From JBBDJB01 sp040880125 (lineage in GTDB: Bacteria; Planctomycetota; Planctomycetia; Pirellulales; JBBDJB01), in NCBI GenBank assembly GCA_040880125.1, contig JBBDJB010000022.1:1-32930 (forward strand): a stretch of 32,930 nucleotides of DNA, read 5' to 3'. Each line of letters starts with the position of its first letter. The first letter of the stretch is position 1. The notes under the pieces are model-generated. The model made no database searches and was not told where the DNA came from. It saw only the letters and a list, made by a program, of their open reading frames with translations. The position numbers were made by a program, and so were the translations under genes. Positions 14,566 through 22,190 of this stretch are shown here, piece after piece.

Positions 14566-15264
14566 TCACACTAGATCGCGAAAATCCGCCAGCCCCACCG
14601 GCTCGCGCGAGGCGAACGGCTCGCCGTAGGCCGTGCCGATCGACTTGCCCCAGAACGCGGCCTCGTCCCGGAAGCGGTCCAGCAGCGTGGGCGGCTCCTG
14701 CGAGCGGCCCTCGATGAACTGGCTGTGATAGCACGCGATCGATTCCCGCTTCTGCTCCCAGTGCTGGCTGATGTCCAGCACGAAGGCCGGCTGCGGGACG
14801 ATCTTCAGGTGGATGCAGTGATAGTAGAAGATCCGCTGCGGATGGTGCGGCTCGCCGGCCATGTCCGTTTTGCTCAGCTTCGCCCAAAAACGGGCAGCCT
14901 CGACCAGTTGCGTGGCCGCCAGGTGATCCGGATGAGCGTCCTCCCAGTAGGGGGCAAATAGCCACTTCGGCCGCACGCGGCGGATCACCTCCGCCACGCG
15001 GCGACGGGCTTCCAGCGTTGGCTCGAGCTCGCGATTGGCCAGCCCCAGATTATCTCGCCAAGTCACGCCCAGCACGCGGGAAGCGGCCTGCGTCTCCCGG
15101 GCACGGAGCTCCCGGCTGCCGTGCGGTGTCGGCTCGCCGTCGGTCAAATCGAGAATTCCGACCCGCCAGCCCTGCTCGATGAACTTGGCGATCGCGCCGC
15201 CCATGCCGAGTTCGGCGTCGTCGGGATGGGGAGCGACAACCAGGAAATCCAGCGTTTCAGCCAT
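14566..15264 (-). CDS. bshB1: PIG-L family deacetylase, BshB1-like
   Basis: This 232-residue protein is a zinc-dependent N-acetylglucosamine deacetylase of the PIG-L/LmbE family. The metal site is formed by HPDD (H13, D15, D16) and HPDH (111-114, including H114). The segments FLVVAPHPDDAELGMGG, VGILDLTDGEPTPHGS and RDNLGLANRE are typical of BshB1, which removes the acetyl group from GlcNAc-malate in bacillithiol synthesis. The C-terminal YHSQF segment is also typical. No bshA or bshC gene lies in the window, so bacillithiol synthesis is inferred from the family and another sugar substrate is possible. I start at ATG 15264; a longer frame to 15423 would overlap the divergent gene's leader and has no family resemblance. 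The Shine-Dalgarno is unclear. Confidence 0.88.
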   Translation of the reverse strand: MAETLDFLVVAPHPDDAELGMGGAIAKFIEQGWRVGILDLTDGEPTPHGSRELRARETQAASRVLGVTWRDNLGLANRELEPTLEARRRVAEVIRRVRPKWLFAPYWEDAHPDHLAATQLVEAARFWAKLSKTDMAGEPHHPQRIFYYHCIHLKIVPQPAFVLDISQHWEQKRESIACYHSQFIEGRSQEPPTLLDRFRDEAAFWGKSIGTAYGEPFASREPVGLADFRDLV

Positions 15265-15422
15265 CAACTGCAGTCCAAGGATTGCCACGGTTACCGCGGG
15301 CCCATTGCCATCGTCCGCCGCCTGCCGCGGAAAATCAACTGCCCTGGACCGGCCGATTCGTTTCTGAGAGACTCCCGCCCCTGGTCCAACTTCGGCAAGC
15401 ATGCCAGTACGGATGCCCTGCA

Positions 15423-15686
15423 ATGGTCGTTAAAGTTCGGCCTCCCGATTCGCGTTTCGAACGCCGCCGCTGGCCGGCTGGACGTTCGGTTTGGCTTCTG
15501 GCGGTAGCGACGGCGATGATGCCCGGCTGCGCCACGTGGGCCGGCTCCCCGCTCGATACCGACAGCCAGGTGGTGGAAAGCGCGGAAGCGCCGCCGCCCT
15601 CGTTCCGTGGCGAATCGGCCGACGGCCACGCCACCGGCTTTAGCTCCGAAGCGCGGGACATCGAGCGCCGCCTCGGCTACAAGTAG
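15423..15686 (+). CDS. Small putative lipoprotein
   Basis: This 87-residue protein has a basic N-terminus (RFERRRWPAGR), a hydrophobic stretch (SVWLLAVATAMMPGC) and a possible lipid-modified C36 in MPGC, which is a weak lipobox. The mature part is short, acidic and Pro/Ser-rich, ending in SSEARDIERRLGYK, a tail I associate with small planctomycete envelope proteins. It is divergent from the deacetylase gene across 158 bp. No Shine-Dalgarno is convincing at the ATG. The function is unknown. Confidence 0.6.
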   Translation: MVVKVRPPDSRFERRRWPAGRSVWLLAVATAMMPGCATWAGSPLDTDSQVVESAEAPPPSFRGESADGHATGFSSEARDIERRLGYK

Positions 15687-15811
15687 CCCGCCTTCACCGC
15701 GACGAGCGTTTCCTCGATTTCCCCCTCCTCTCGCTCGCCCACGACTAGGCAAGCCAAGCCGTGGGCATCCAACTTGCCGTCCGCTGCGTCGAACGATTTA
15801 TGACCGAAACA

Positions 15812-15840
15812 TTGATTTTATTACGCCACGCGAGTAGAAT
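15812..15840 (+). promoter_or_regulatory. Sigma-70-like promoter
   Basis: TTGATT (15812-15817), a 17-nt spacer and TAGAAT (15835-15840). It is one of the best promoter matches in the window and points at the putative small RNA. Confidence 0.6.
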
Positions 15841-15846
15841 GCCTCT

Positions 15847-15990
15847 CTGGAGTCCACGTGAAATTCACCGGCGGTGCTGTCCTTTGGGGCCGTTCGCGGC
15901 CGTGGGGAAACCAAACGAACGCTGGTGCATTTAAACCTATAAAGCTCATATCATCTACCGCGGAGGCCACCTCAGACGGCCTGACTTTTT
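15847..15990 (+). ncRNA. Putative small RNA of about 145 nt
   Basis: It is bounded by the promoter at 15812-15840 and the terminator at 15964-15990. It contains GGCCG-TTCG-CGGCC (15888-15901), a perfect hairpin with the very stable UUCG loop, closed further out by TTTGG/CCAAA. I compared it by eye with SRP RNA, tmRNA, RNase P and 6S RNA and it fits none. A competing reading is a 64-codon gene at 15858-16052 starting with GTG after GGAG; its protein resembles nothing I know and the terminator would lie inside it, so I prefer RNA. Confidence 0.35.
15964..15990 (+). terminator. Rho-independent terminator-like hairpin
   Basis: AGGCC (15964-15968), a 9-nt loop, GGCCT (15978-15982), GAC, then TTTTT (15986-15990). 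The stem is short, so the call is moderate. Confidence 0.45.
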
Positions 15991-15999
15991 CAACACAGC

Positions 16000-16067
16000 A
16001 AAAAACCGCCCATTGCAAAAAGGTGCCAGTTCGCTCGACTGGCGCAGTGTAGGGAGGGTTCTTTTTT
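16000..16067. terminator. A-run/T-run flanked imperfect hairpin
   Basis: AAAAAACCGCCC (16000-16011) can pair with GGGAGGGTTCTTTTTT (16052-16067), with an inner perfect hairpin GCCAGT-TCGCTCG-ACTGGC (16025-16043). The layout is that of a bidirectional terminator ahead of the carboxypeptidase gene. Confidence 0.4.
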
Positions 16068-16212
16068 CAACGAACGTGGGGCCCCCCCAATACGGCGCGT
16101 TGCAAAAAGACGCCCGGCGACGGTCCTGGACTGACGCGAACGAAGCCGAAACAATCACAGTCCGGACCCTACTTCGCCAGAGAAAAATCACACTAGAGAA
16201 AAGCCACTACCG

Positions 16213-17730
16213 ATGACTTCCACCGCCCAGACCGCCTTGGACCAGCTCTGCGATCACGCGCGGCAGACGGCCCTGCTCTCCTCGACGCTCTCACTCTTGG
16301 AGTGGGACGAGCGGACGAAGCTCCCGTCGGCCGGCGGCGACTACCGCGCCGAGCAGATCGCTTACCTCGCTGGGCTCATTCACCAGCGCGAAACCGATCC
16401 CAAGATCGGCCACTGGCTCGACAGCCTCGAAGGCAGCCCGCTGGCCGCCGATCGTCACAGCGACGACGGCACCACCGTGCGCCAGATCCGCCGCGAGTAC
16501 GACAAGAAGACTCGGCTCCCCCAGGACCTGGTCGAAGCGATCGCCCGCACCTCGGTCCAGTCGCAGCAAGTTTGGGTCGAAGCGCGTCGCCAGAAGGATT
16601 ACGCCCGCTTCCGACCTCACCTGGAAGTAATGATCCGCCTGAAGCGAGAAGAGGCCGCCGCGCTGGGCTACGAAGACGACCCCTACGATGCGCTGCTCGA
16701 CGAGTACGAACCCGACGCCCGCACCGGCCAGGTCGCCCACGTGCTCGGCCAGTTGCGCGACGCCCTGCAACCGCTCGTGCAGTCGATCGTCGACAGCGGC
16801 CGCACGCCGAACCGTTCGATACTGGAGCGCAGCTTCCCGCGCGATCGCCAGGAACAATTTGGCCGCCGCCTGGCCGAACAGATCGGGTTCGACTTCAACG
16901 AAGGCCGCCTGGATGAAACGGTGCATCCCTTTTGCGCCGGCATGGGCCCTCGCGACACGCGCATCACCACGCGTTACGAGCCGTTCGTCGCCAGTTCGAT
17001 CTACACGATTCTTCACGAGGCAGGCCACGGCATCTACGACCAGCAACTCCGCTCCGAAGTGTACGGACTTCCGCCAGGCAACGCCGTCTCGCTGGGGATT
17101 CACGAGTCGCAGTCGCGGATGTGGGAGAACTTCGTCGGGCGGAGCCGCGCGTTTTGGGAGCACTGGTACGGACCGCTGCAAGAGGCCTTTCCCGACGCCA
17201 CCTCGGGAGTGCCGCTGGATGACTTTTACTTCCTTATCAACGACGTGCACCCCTCGCTGATCCGGGTGGAAGCCGACGAGGCCACGTACAACCTGCACAT
17301 CCTGGTGCGGTTCGAGCTGGAGCACGACCTGATCGGCGGCGGGCTGTCCGTGGATGATCTGCCGGAGGCCTGGAACGCCAAGTACGAGCAGTTGCTGGGA
17401 ATCACCCCGCCGGACGACGCCCAGGGCGTGCTGCAGGACGTCCACTTCAGCGCGGGGCTGTTCGGCTACTTTCCGACGTATTCGCTCGGCAACTTGTACG
17501 CGGCGCAGATTTTCGAGCAGGCGGAGCGCGACCTGGGCGACCTGGCGGACATGTTTCGCCGCGGCGAGTTCACTCCGCTCCGCCAGTGGCTGGGCGAGAA
17601 CATCCACCAACACGGCCAGCGCTACACGGCCGCTGAGTTGGTCGAGCGAATCACCGGTAAGCCCCTGAGCCACGAGCCGCTGATGAAGTATCTCCGCGGC
17701 AAGTTCGCGCCGCTGTACGGATTGAAATAG
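16213..17730 (+). CDS. M32 family metallocarboxypeptidase (Taq type)
   Basis: This 505-residue cytosolic zinc carboxypeptidase trims amino acids from peptide C-termini. The zinc site is HEAGH (H268, E269, H272), with the third ligand in the downstream ESQSRMWEN segment. Other M32 signatures are HPFCAG, DTRITTRY, SEVYGLPPG, the IRVEADEATYNLHI substrate-binding stretch and GYFPTYSLGNLYAAQ near the C-terminus. The length is that of the family. The ATG at 16213 has only weak Shine-Dalgarno support (GAGAAAAG). It is preceded by the structured intergenic region and followed, after 98 bp, by a zinc-ribbon membrane protein gene with its own promoter-like box, so it is probably transcribed alone. Confidence 0.95.
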   Translation: MTSTAQTALDQLCDHARQTALLSSTLSLLEWDERTKLPSAGGDYRAEQIAYLAGLIHQRETDPKIGHWLDSLEGSPLAADRHSDDGTTVRQIRREYDKKTRLPQDLVEAIARTSVQSQQVWVEARRQKDYARFRPHLEVMIRLKREEAAALGYEDDPYDALLDEYEPDARTGQVAHVLGQLRDALQPLVQSIVDSGRTPNRSILERSFPRDRQEQFGRRLAEQIGFDFNEGRLDETVHPFCAGMGPRDTRITTRYEPFVASSIYTILHEAGHGIYDQQLRSEVYGLPPGNAVSLGIHESQSRMWENFVGRSRAFWEHWYGPLQEAFPDATSGVPLDDFYFLINDVHPSLIRVEADEATYNLHILVRFELEHDLIGGGLSVDDLPEAWNAKYEQLLGITPPDDAQGVLQDVHFSAGLFGYFPTYSLGNLYAAQIFEQAERDLGDLADMFRRGEFTPLRQWLGENIHQHGQRYTAAELVERITGKPLSHEPLMKYLRGKFAPLYGLK

Positions 17731-17784
17731 CGAATTGGGGACGCGGAACCGCGGAGGTTCGTTTGGTCCCTCCCTACGCTTGAG

Positions 17785-17793
17785 TGCTACAAT
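17785..17793 (+). promoter_or_regulatory. Extended -10 box TGCTACAAT
   Basis: The box lies 36 bp before the ATG of the zinc-ribbon gene. It has the TGn extension and resembles the TGCTAGAAT before the UDP-sugar dehydrogenase gene. The -35 is weak. Confidence 0.45.
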
Positions 17794-17828
17794 TGGGAAT
17801 GTCCGAATTACACCCGGGGAGAAGCTTC

Positions 17829-18584
17829 ATGCCGGCGGTTTCCCACTGCCCACGCTGCCAAGGCCAGGTCTCGCTCCCGCAGGGAGTCGAGCCGCAGGCC
17901 CGCGTGCGCTGCCCGCTTTGCCAGGGCGAATACCCGCTGGCCGAAGCGCTGCGTACGGCGCCGCCGGAGTTGATTCTGCTCGACGCCGTCGTCCGGCAGA
18001 CCCAGCACGGTGACGATCAGCCGTGGTTGGGCTGGGACGAAGCGACTCCGGCGAGCGAAACGGCCGAAAGCGAACCGGCCGAGCCGGCGAACTTCTCCAG
18101 CGTCACCGCGGTCGCCACCGGCGCACCAGCGCCGTCGATCGCTCCCTTGTCGCGTCCACGCAGCGGTGCGTCGGGGGGATTCGGCCGGCAACTGGTCGGC
18201 ATCGTCGGCGGTGGCGCGCTGGGGCTGCTGATCGGTTATTTTCTCCTGCTATGGATTGGTGGTCGCCGGGCCGACTTTCTCGAGATCGGTCAGAACCTCC
18301 CGGAGTTCATGGTGCCGGCCGAGTTCCACGCGTCGGGCGGCCCCACGTACGGCGACGAGCCGCTGCCGCCATTGCGCTATGACGCCATGCCGCGCAACGG
18401 ATACGTGGAGAACTTCGGCCCGACTCCGAATTTCCCGCCTTCCACGCCGAATTCCCTCTGGGGGGCATCCGACAACCCGCAGGGCCTGCCGCCGGAGCCT
18501 CCCATCACAGCCCCGCCGGGTGCCGCGCCCGAACCGGCGCCGGATGGCGGCCAAGTGTTCGGTGGTCAGAACGGCGCACCGTAG
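17829..18584 (+). CDS. Zinc-ribbon single-pass membrane protein
   Basis: This 251-residue protein begins with a zinc ribbon (CPRC at 7-10 and CPLC at 28-31), the MJ0042-like arrangement common in planctomycete membrane proteins. An acidic, Ala/Pro-rich linker follows, then one membrane segment (about 121-145, LVGIVGGGALGLLIGYFLLL) and a Pro/Gly/Asn-rich tail that looks disordered. It therefore probably has a cytoplasmic zinc ribbon and a tail outside the membrane. The start at ATG 17829 is supported by GGGGAGA 5 nt upstream; a longer frame to 17784 would overlap the -10 box. The function is unknown. Confidence 0.8.
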   Translation: MPAVSHCPRCQGQVSLPQGVEPQARVRCPLCQGEYPLAEALRTAPPELILLDAVVRQTQHGDDQPWLGWDEATPASETAESEPAEPANFSSVTAVATGAPAPSIAPLSRPRSGASGGFGRQLVGIVGGGALGLLIGYFLLLWIGGRRADFLEIGQNLPEFMVPAEFHASGGPTYGDEPLPPLRYDAMPRNGYVENFGPTPNFPPSTPNSLWGASDNPQGLPPEPPITAPPGAAPEPAPDGGQVFGGQNGAP

Positions 18585-18592
18585 CGTGCGGC

Positions 18593-18670
18593 GAGAAATG
18601 GGACTGGCTCCGAGCACGTGAATGAATGCCACCGATATTTGGGCTGCGCGAGGTGCCTGTCCCATTTCTC
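18593..18670. repeat. Palindrome family 3 (GAGAAATGGGAC / GTCCCATTTCTC)
   Basis: Perfect 12-bp arms at 18593-18604 and 18659-18670 enclose TGGCTCCGAGC and GCGAGGTGCCT, which are themselves partly complementary. It begins 9 bp after the zinc-ribbon stop and may end that transcript. It is the only copy in the window. Confidence 0.75.
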
Positions 18671-18729
18671 AGCGACGTCTTGTGAACCAAACATCAACAT
18701 CCGGCAGCGACAAACTGGGGACCGCACTC

Positions 18730-19830
18730 ATGGCCGATTCGCCATCGCATCAAGCCGTCCCGCCCGTCGAATCCGCCCAGGTGCGGAATCATCTGCTGTA
18801 CTCGCTTTCGCTCCCCGAGCGGGCCTTTCGCAGTGCCTCCGGCATGGTCGGCGGCGCTTTGCGAGAAGCGTCTTGCCTGCTCGTGCCGCAGGCGTTTCAG
18901 GACAGCAAGACCTACTCGGTGCTGGTGCGGCAGATGCTCGACTTCATGGCCGAGGACATCGGCGGCGTGAAGCGGAAGGACGAAGCGTGCCAGGGAGTGC
19001 CGCAGGTCGATAATTACGTCGCCCGCAAGACCGTCGGCAACTTCGTCGACTTGGCCGGCATGGCGACTTTGCACCTCTCGCCGCTGGTCGTGCTGGCGGT
19101 ATTCAGCGACGTCGCCTACGGATCGCAAACCTTTCTGAAGCAACTGGCCGAGGAGCTAAAGGCGCAGGGTATCATCGAGCCCGATTCGACAATCGATCGG
19201 GCCAGCGACCTGGTGACCGCTTTGGGCGACGCCTCCGGCATCGCGGCGAACACGTTCGACACGCCGCCGCTGTCCATTGACGGGTTGCGGGAGACGATCA
19301 ACGACGCACGAAAAGCGGCCGGCCGCCTCGATCCCGCTTCCGTGATCCCGCAGGCGGAGATCGCCCGCATGTGGGCGGAGATGAACGAGATCGCACAGAA
19401 CGAAGGCGTCAGCCTGCTGAACATTTCCAGCGCGATGACGCTCTACTCGTTGCAGCGGATCGGAAAGTTCGGCGGCGGCGCGCTTTCCGGCGCGAAAGTC
19501 GCAGGCAATCTGCTCGATCGGGCCGTCTTCGATCACTACCGCGGCGCGCTCATCAGGCTCCGCACCGAAGGTTTTTATGCGATGCTCGCCGAATCGAGCG
19601 CCCCGTACATCGAAGCGGTGTGGGAGAACTTCTCCTGCGAGAAGCCGACGCTCACCGAGGACTTCGTCTCAGGGCGGATGTTGAGCAAAGCCGGTCGCAC
19701 CGTGATGGGATGGTTGGGCTGTGGCCAGCCGGCCGACATTTTGCCCGGCGATGGCACGGACAAAGAAACGGAATCGAAAGTTCCGGCAAAGCCAGGGGCC
19801 GACGACCCGAAGAGCCAGCCGTCGACGTGA
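18730..19830 (+). CDS. Conserved-looking protein of unknown function, 366 residues
   Basis: I do not recognise this protein. The start at ATG 18730 follows a GGGGA; a longer frame to 18622 would run through the family-3 palindrome and is not believed. Visible features are a mixed hydrophobic/amphipathic segment at about 105-130 (NFVDLAGMATLHLSPLVVLA) that may touch a membrane, a long helical middle, a Gly-rich stretch (GKFGGGALSGAKVAG), and a hydrophilic C-terminus rich in Lys, Pro and Asp. There is no signal peptide. The alternation of helices and Gly-rich segments vaguely recalls EcsC-type proteins, but this is weak. It lies between the zinc-ribbon gene and the amidase in the same direction. 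Confidence 0.75.
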   Translation: MADSPSHQAVPPVESAQVRNHLLYSLSLPERAFRSASGMVGGALREASCLLVPQAFQDSKTYSVLVRQMLDFMAEDIGGVKRKDEACQGVPQVDNYVARKTVGNFVDLAGMATLHLSPLVVLAVFSDVAYGSQTFLKQLAEELKAQGIIEPDSTIDRASDLVTALGDASGIAANTFDTPPLSIDGLRETINDARKAAGRLDPASVIPQAEIARMWAEMNEIAQNEGVSLLNISSAMTLYSLQRIGKFGGGALSGAKVAGNLLDRAVFDHYRGALIRLRTEGFYAMLAESSAPYIEAVWENFSCEKPTLTEDFVSGRMLSKAGRTVMGWLGCGQPADILPGDGTDKETESKVPAKPGADDPKSQPST

Positions 19831-19882
19831 AGTCGCACACGCGGCACGATTACCATGACCACTCGCCAGTACTGCTGCAGCG

Positions 19883-21487
19883 ATGCCCCACGACAGCTCG
19901 ACCCAATCGCCGCTCATCGCCAAAAGCGGCACCGAACTGGCCGGGCTGATCGCCAGCGGTGACGTGTCGAGTGAAGAGGTCGTCGCGGCACACATCGCGC
20001 GGATCGAACAAGTCAATCCCGCCTTGAACGCGGTGGTCGTTCCGCTGTTCGACTCGGCGCGACGCCAGGCGGCCGAGGCCGACCAGCGCCGCCGGCGCGG
20101 CGAACCGCTCGGTGCACTGCACGGCGTGCCGGTGACGGTGAAAGAATGCTTCAATGTCGCCGGCACGGATGCGACGCTCGGCGTGAAGCGATTAGTCGGA
20201 AGACCTTCTCCGCACGACGGGCCGCTTGCCCGCCGCTTGCGCGCGGCCGGCGCGATTATTCTCGGCAAGACAAACGTGCCGCAATTGATGCTCCTGCACG
20301 AGACGGACAACCCCGTCTACGGCCGCACCAACAACCCCTGGGATGCCTCGCGCGGCCCCGGTGGTAGCAGCGGCGGCGAGGCCGCGATCATCGCCGCCGG
20401 CGGTTCGCCCCTGGGGTTGGGAAGCGATCTGGGCGGCAGCATCCGCCAGCCGGCGCACTCCTGCGGAATCTGCGGGCTGAAGCCAACCAGCCGTTACTTG
20501 ACGAATGTCGGCTCGCGGCTGTTCATGCGCGGTATGCAATCGATAGTGGTCTCGCCCGGCCCGCTTGCCCGGTCGGTGGCTGACTTGCGCCTGGCACTGG
20601 AGGCATTGCGGCCACAAAGCGAGGCGGACACACAGTTCGACGAATCGATGGCACCGCGCCGCGCCGCCGCTACGGTTGATGTCTCCCGGCTGCGGATCGG
20701 CATGTGGACCGACGACGGGTTCTTCGCACCTTCGCCGGCGATTCGGCGTGGTGTCCGTGAAGCTGCAGATGCACTGCGGCGATGCGGCGCCGAGGTGGAA
20801 GCAATCGATCCGCCCGATGCGCATGAGCTGTTGCGGATTTATCTCGGGATCATTGGAGCCGATGGCGGACGCCGTGCTGCGAAGTTCGTCAGCGGCAGCC
20901 CGAGCGATTGGCGCATCCGGCGGCAGCGCGTGCTGATGGGCTTGCATAAGAGCACACAACGCGCGACCGCCGCACTGCTGGCGGCGTTGGGACAACGGCA
21001 CTCGGCCGAACTTCTTGGCGTGCTCGGACGGAAGACAGCGGACCAGTATTGGGACCTGACCGAAGCCCGGGACGCGCTGGCGCATCGCTTCCTCGCGCAG
21101 CTCGACGAGCAGCGCATCGACGCGGTGCTAAGCCCGCCGCATGCGTTGCCGGCGATGCGGCACGGCGACTCGATCTACTTCTTCGGCGCTGCGACTTACT
21201 GCTATCTGCTCAACCTGCTGGGCATGCCGGCGGGCGTAGTGCCGGTCACGCACGTTCAGCCGAGCGAACAGTCGGACCGGACGCCGTCGCGCGATCTCGT
21301 CTTTCGCCGGGCGGCCCGCTGCGAGCGGCAGACGGCCGGACTACCGGTCGGTGCACAGGTGTTCGCCCGCCGCTGGCGGGAGGATATCGTGCTGGCGGTG
21401 ATGGCCGCTATCGAGGAACAACTCCCGGAAGTTGGCCGAATCGTCCCGATCCATTGCAATTCCGCCGGATCCGGCCCACCGGACTAG
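19883..21487 (+). CDS. Amidase signature family hydrolase, FAAH-like
   Basis: This 534-residue enzyme has the complete Ser-cisSer-Lys triad of the amidase signature family: K87 (VPVTVKE), S162 (GGSSGGE) and nucleophile S186 (GSDLGGSIRQP). The spacing of 24 residues between the two serines and the stretch GGSPLGLGSDLGGSIR followed by CGICGLKPT resemble fatty acid amide hydrolases more than GatA or bacterial urea amidolyases. It has no membrane anchor or signal peptide, so it is probably cytosolic. It is unlikely to be GatA because no gatB or gatC is nearby and the C-terminal half differs. The substrate is unknown. It begins 52 bp after the unknown 366-residue gene, and the two may be co-transcribed. 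The Shine-Dalgarno is weak. Confidence 0.88.
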   Translation: MPHDSSTQSPLIAKSGTELAGLIASGDVSSEEVVAAHIARIEQVNPALNAVVVPLFDSARRQAAEADQRRRRGEPLGALHGVPVTVKECFNVAGTDATLGVKRLVGRPSPHDGPLARRLRAAGAIILGKTNVPQLMLLHETDNPVYGRTNNPWDASRGPGGSSGGEAAIIAAGGSPLGLGSDLGGSIRQPAHSCGICGLKPTSRYLTNVGSRLFMRGMQSIVVSPGPLARSVADLRLALEALRPQSEADTQFDESMAPRRAAATVDVSRLRIGMWTDDGFFAPSPAIRRGVREAADALRRCGAEVEAIDPPDAHELLRIYLGIIGADGGRRAAKFVSGSPSDWRIRRQRVLMGLHKSTQRATAALLAALGQRHSAELLGVLGRKTADQYWDLTEARDALAHRFLAQLDEQRIDAVLSPPHALPAMRHGDSIYFFGAATYCYLLNLLGMPAGVVPVTHVQPSEQSDRTPSRDLVFRRAARCERQTAGLPVGAQVFARRWREDIVLAVMAAIEEQLPEVGRIVPIHCNSAGSGPPD

Positions 21488-21525
21488 CCCGCCGAGGCGG
21501 CTGGGTGAAAAAGTCGACCGGCGCC

Positions 21526-21554
21526 TTGTAATGCCCCCCAGGGAGGCTTAGAAT
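21526..21554 (+). promoter_or_regulatory. Promoter of the feo operon
   Basis: TTGTAA (21526-21531), a 17-nt spacer and TAGAAT (21549-21554). Transcription would start near 21561, within or just before the Fur-like box. Confidence 0.65.
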
Positions 21555-21564
21555 TAGCCGAAGA

Positions 21565-21579
21565 TGAGAATGAGTCTCA
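21565..21579. promoter_or_regulatory. Fur-like operator
   Basis: TGAGAATGAGTCTCA is a 7-1-7 inverted repeat with one mismatch, close to the classic Fur consensus TGATAATNATTATCA. It lies directly after the -10 box, where a bound repressor would block transcription. This fits iron-dependent repression of the ferrous-iron uptake genes that follow. Confidence 0.65.
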
Positions 21580-21658
21580 ATTAATCCACGGCCACTAGAT
21601 CGATCAGACGCGGGTATTTCGCACTAGCGCGGCGGCAGTGCCAAGTCAGGAGCCCACA

Positions 21659-21895
21659 GTGTTCGAAGCGGTGCCTCTCAATCTTCTTCGCTCGGGCCAG
21701 TCGGGAACCATCGATCAGGTTCTCGGACAGCCAGCCGACGTGCAGCGGATGGAGGAACTGGGTTTGCGGACCGGCGCCAACATCGAAGTGGTGTGCTCCG
21801 GCACGCCGTGCATCATCCAGTTGGCTGGCCAGCGGCTGTGCTTCCGCGCCAATGAGTTCATCCGCGTGATGGTGCGTCCCGGAGTCGCCGTATGA
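21659..21895 (+). CDS. feoA: FeoA family protein (first copy)
   Basis: This 78-residue SH3-like protein is of the FeoA family, which assists FeoB in ferrous-iron uptake. It has the typical LLRSGQSGTIDQVLGQPADVQRM, ELGLRTGANIEVV and FRANEFIRVMV segments. I use the GTG at 21659 because AGGAG stands 7 nt before it; a longer frame to 21638 lacks this. It is the first gene of the operon and its stop overlaps the start of the second feoA (ATGA), suggesting coupled translation. Confidence 0.88.
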   Translation: MFEAVPLNLLRSGQSGTIDQVLGQPADVQRMEELGLRTGANIEVVCSGTPCIIQLAGQRLCFRANEFIRVMVRPGVAV

Positions 21896-22134
21896 GCTCG
21901 CTGGCGGAACTGCGGACCGGCCATCGCGCACGCGTGACTCGCATCTCCGGCGAGGGAGACATCAGCCTGCGGCTCATGGAGATGGGCATCACACCGGGCG
22001 TGGATGTGTCCGTCGTGGGTTGTGCTCCGTTGGGAGATCCGCTGGAGTTGCTGTTGCGAGGATATCATCTGAGCATTCGAAAGAGCGAAGCCCGCCACGT
22101 GGAAGTCGAGCCGCTCGACGCGGACCATCAATAG
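21892..22134 (+). CDS. feoA: FeoA family protein (second copy)
   Basis: This 80-residue FeoA-domain protein has LAELRTGHRARVTRISGEGD, RLMEMGITPGVDVSVVG and PLELLLRGYHLSIRKSEA, closer to the standard FeoA pattern than the first copy. It starts inside the stop of the preceding gene (ATGA overlap). FeoB begins 56 bp later. Two FeoA proteins ahead of FeoB may form a heteromeric partner of the transporter, which is inference. Confidence 0.92.
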   Translation: MSSLAELRTGHRARVTRISGEGDISLRLMEMGITPGVDVSVVGCAPLGDPLELLLRGYHLSIRKSEARHVEVEPLDADHQ

Positions 22135-22190
22135 CCCTCCCGCGGGATCGCCAGCCTCCGTGTGCTTCCGCCGCATTAACACGCCGCCCG

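Larger units (their letters stand above)
15687..16212. other. 526-bp intergenic region with RNA-like structures
   Basis: This stretch is less GC-rich than its surroundings. It holds a strong promoter match, an internal UUCG hairpin, a terminator-like hairpin with T-run, and a second large imperfect hairpin flanked by an A-run and a T-run. No CCCTCTCC palindrome occurs here. See the separate entries. Confidence 0.6.

Noticed and set aside
15858..16052. 64-codon gene with GTG start after GGAG
   Set aside because: The start signals are reasonable, but the product is unlike any known protein and terminator-like hairpins lie within it; a small RNA explains the region better.
16291..17673. 460-codon minus-strand frame opposite the carboxypeptidase
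   Set aside because: Antisense shadow of a complete M32 enzyme.
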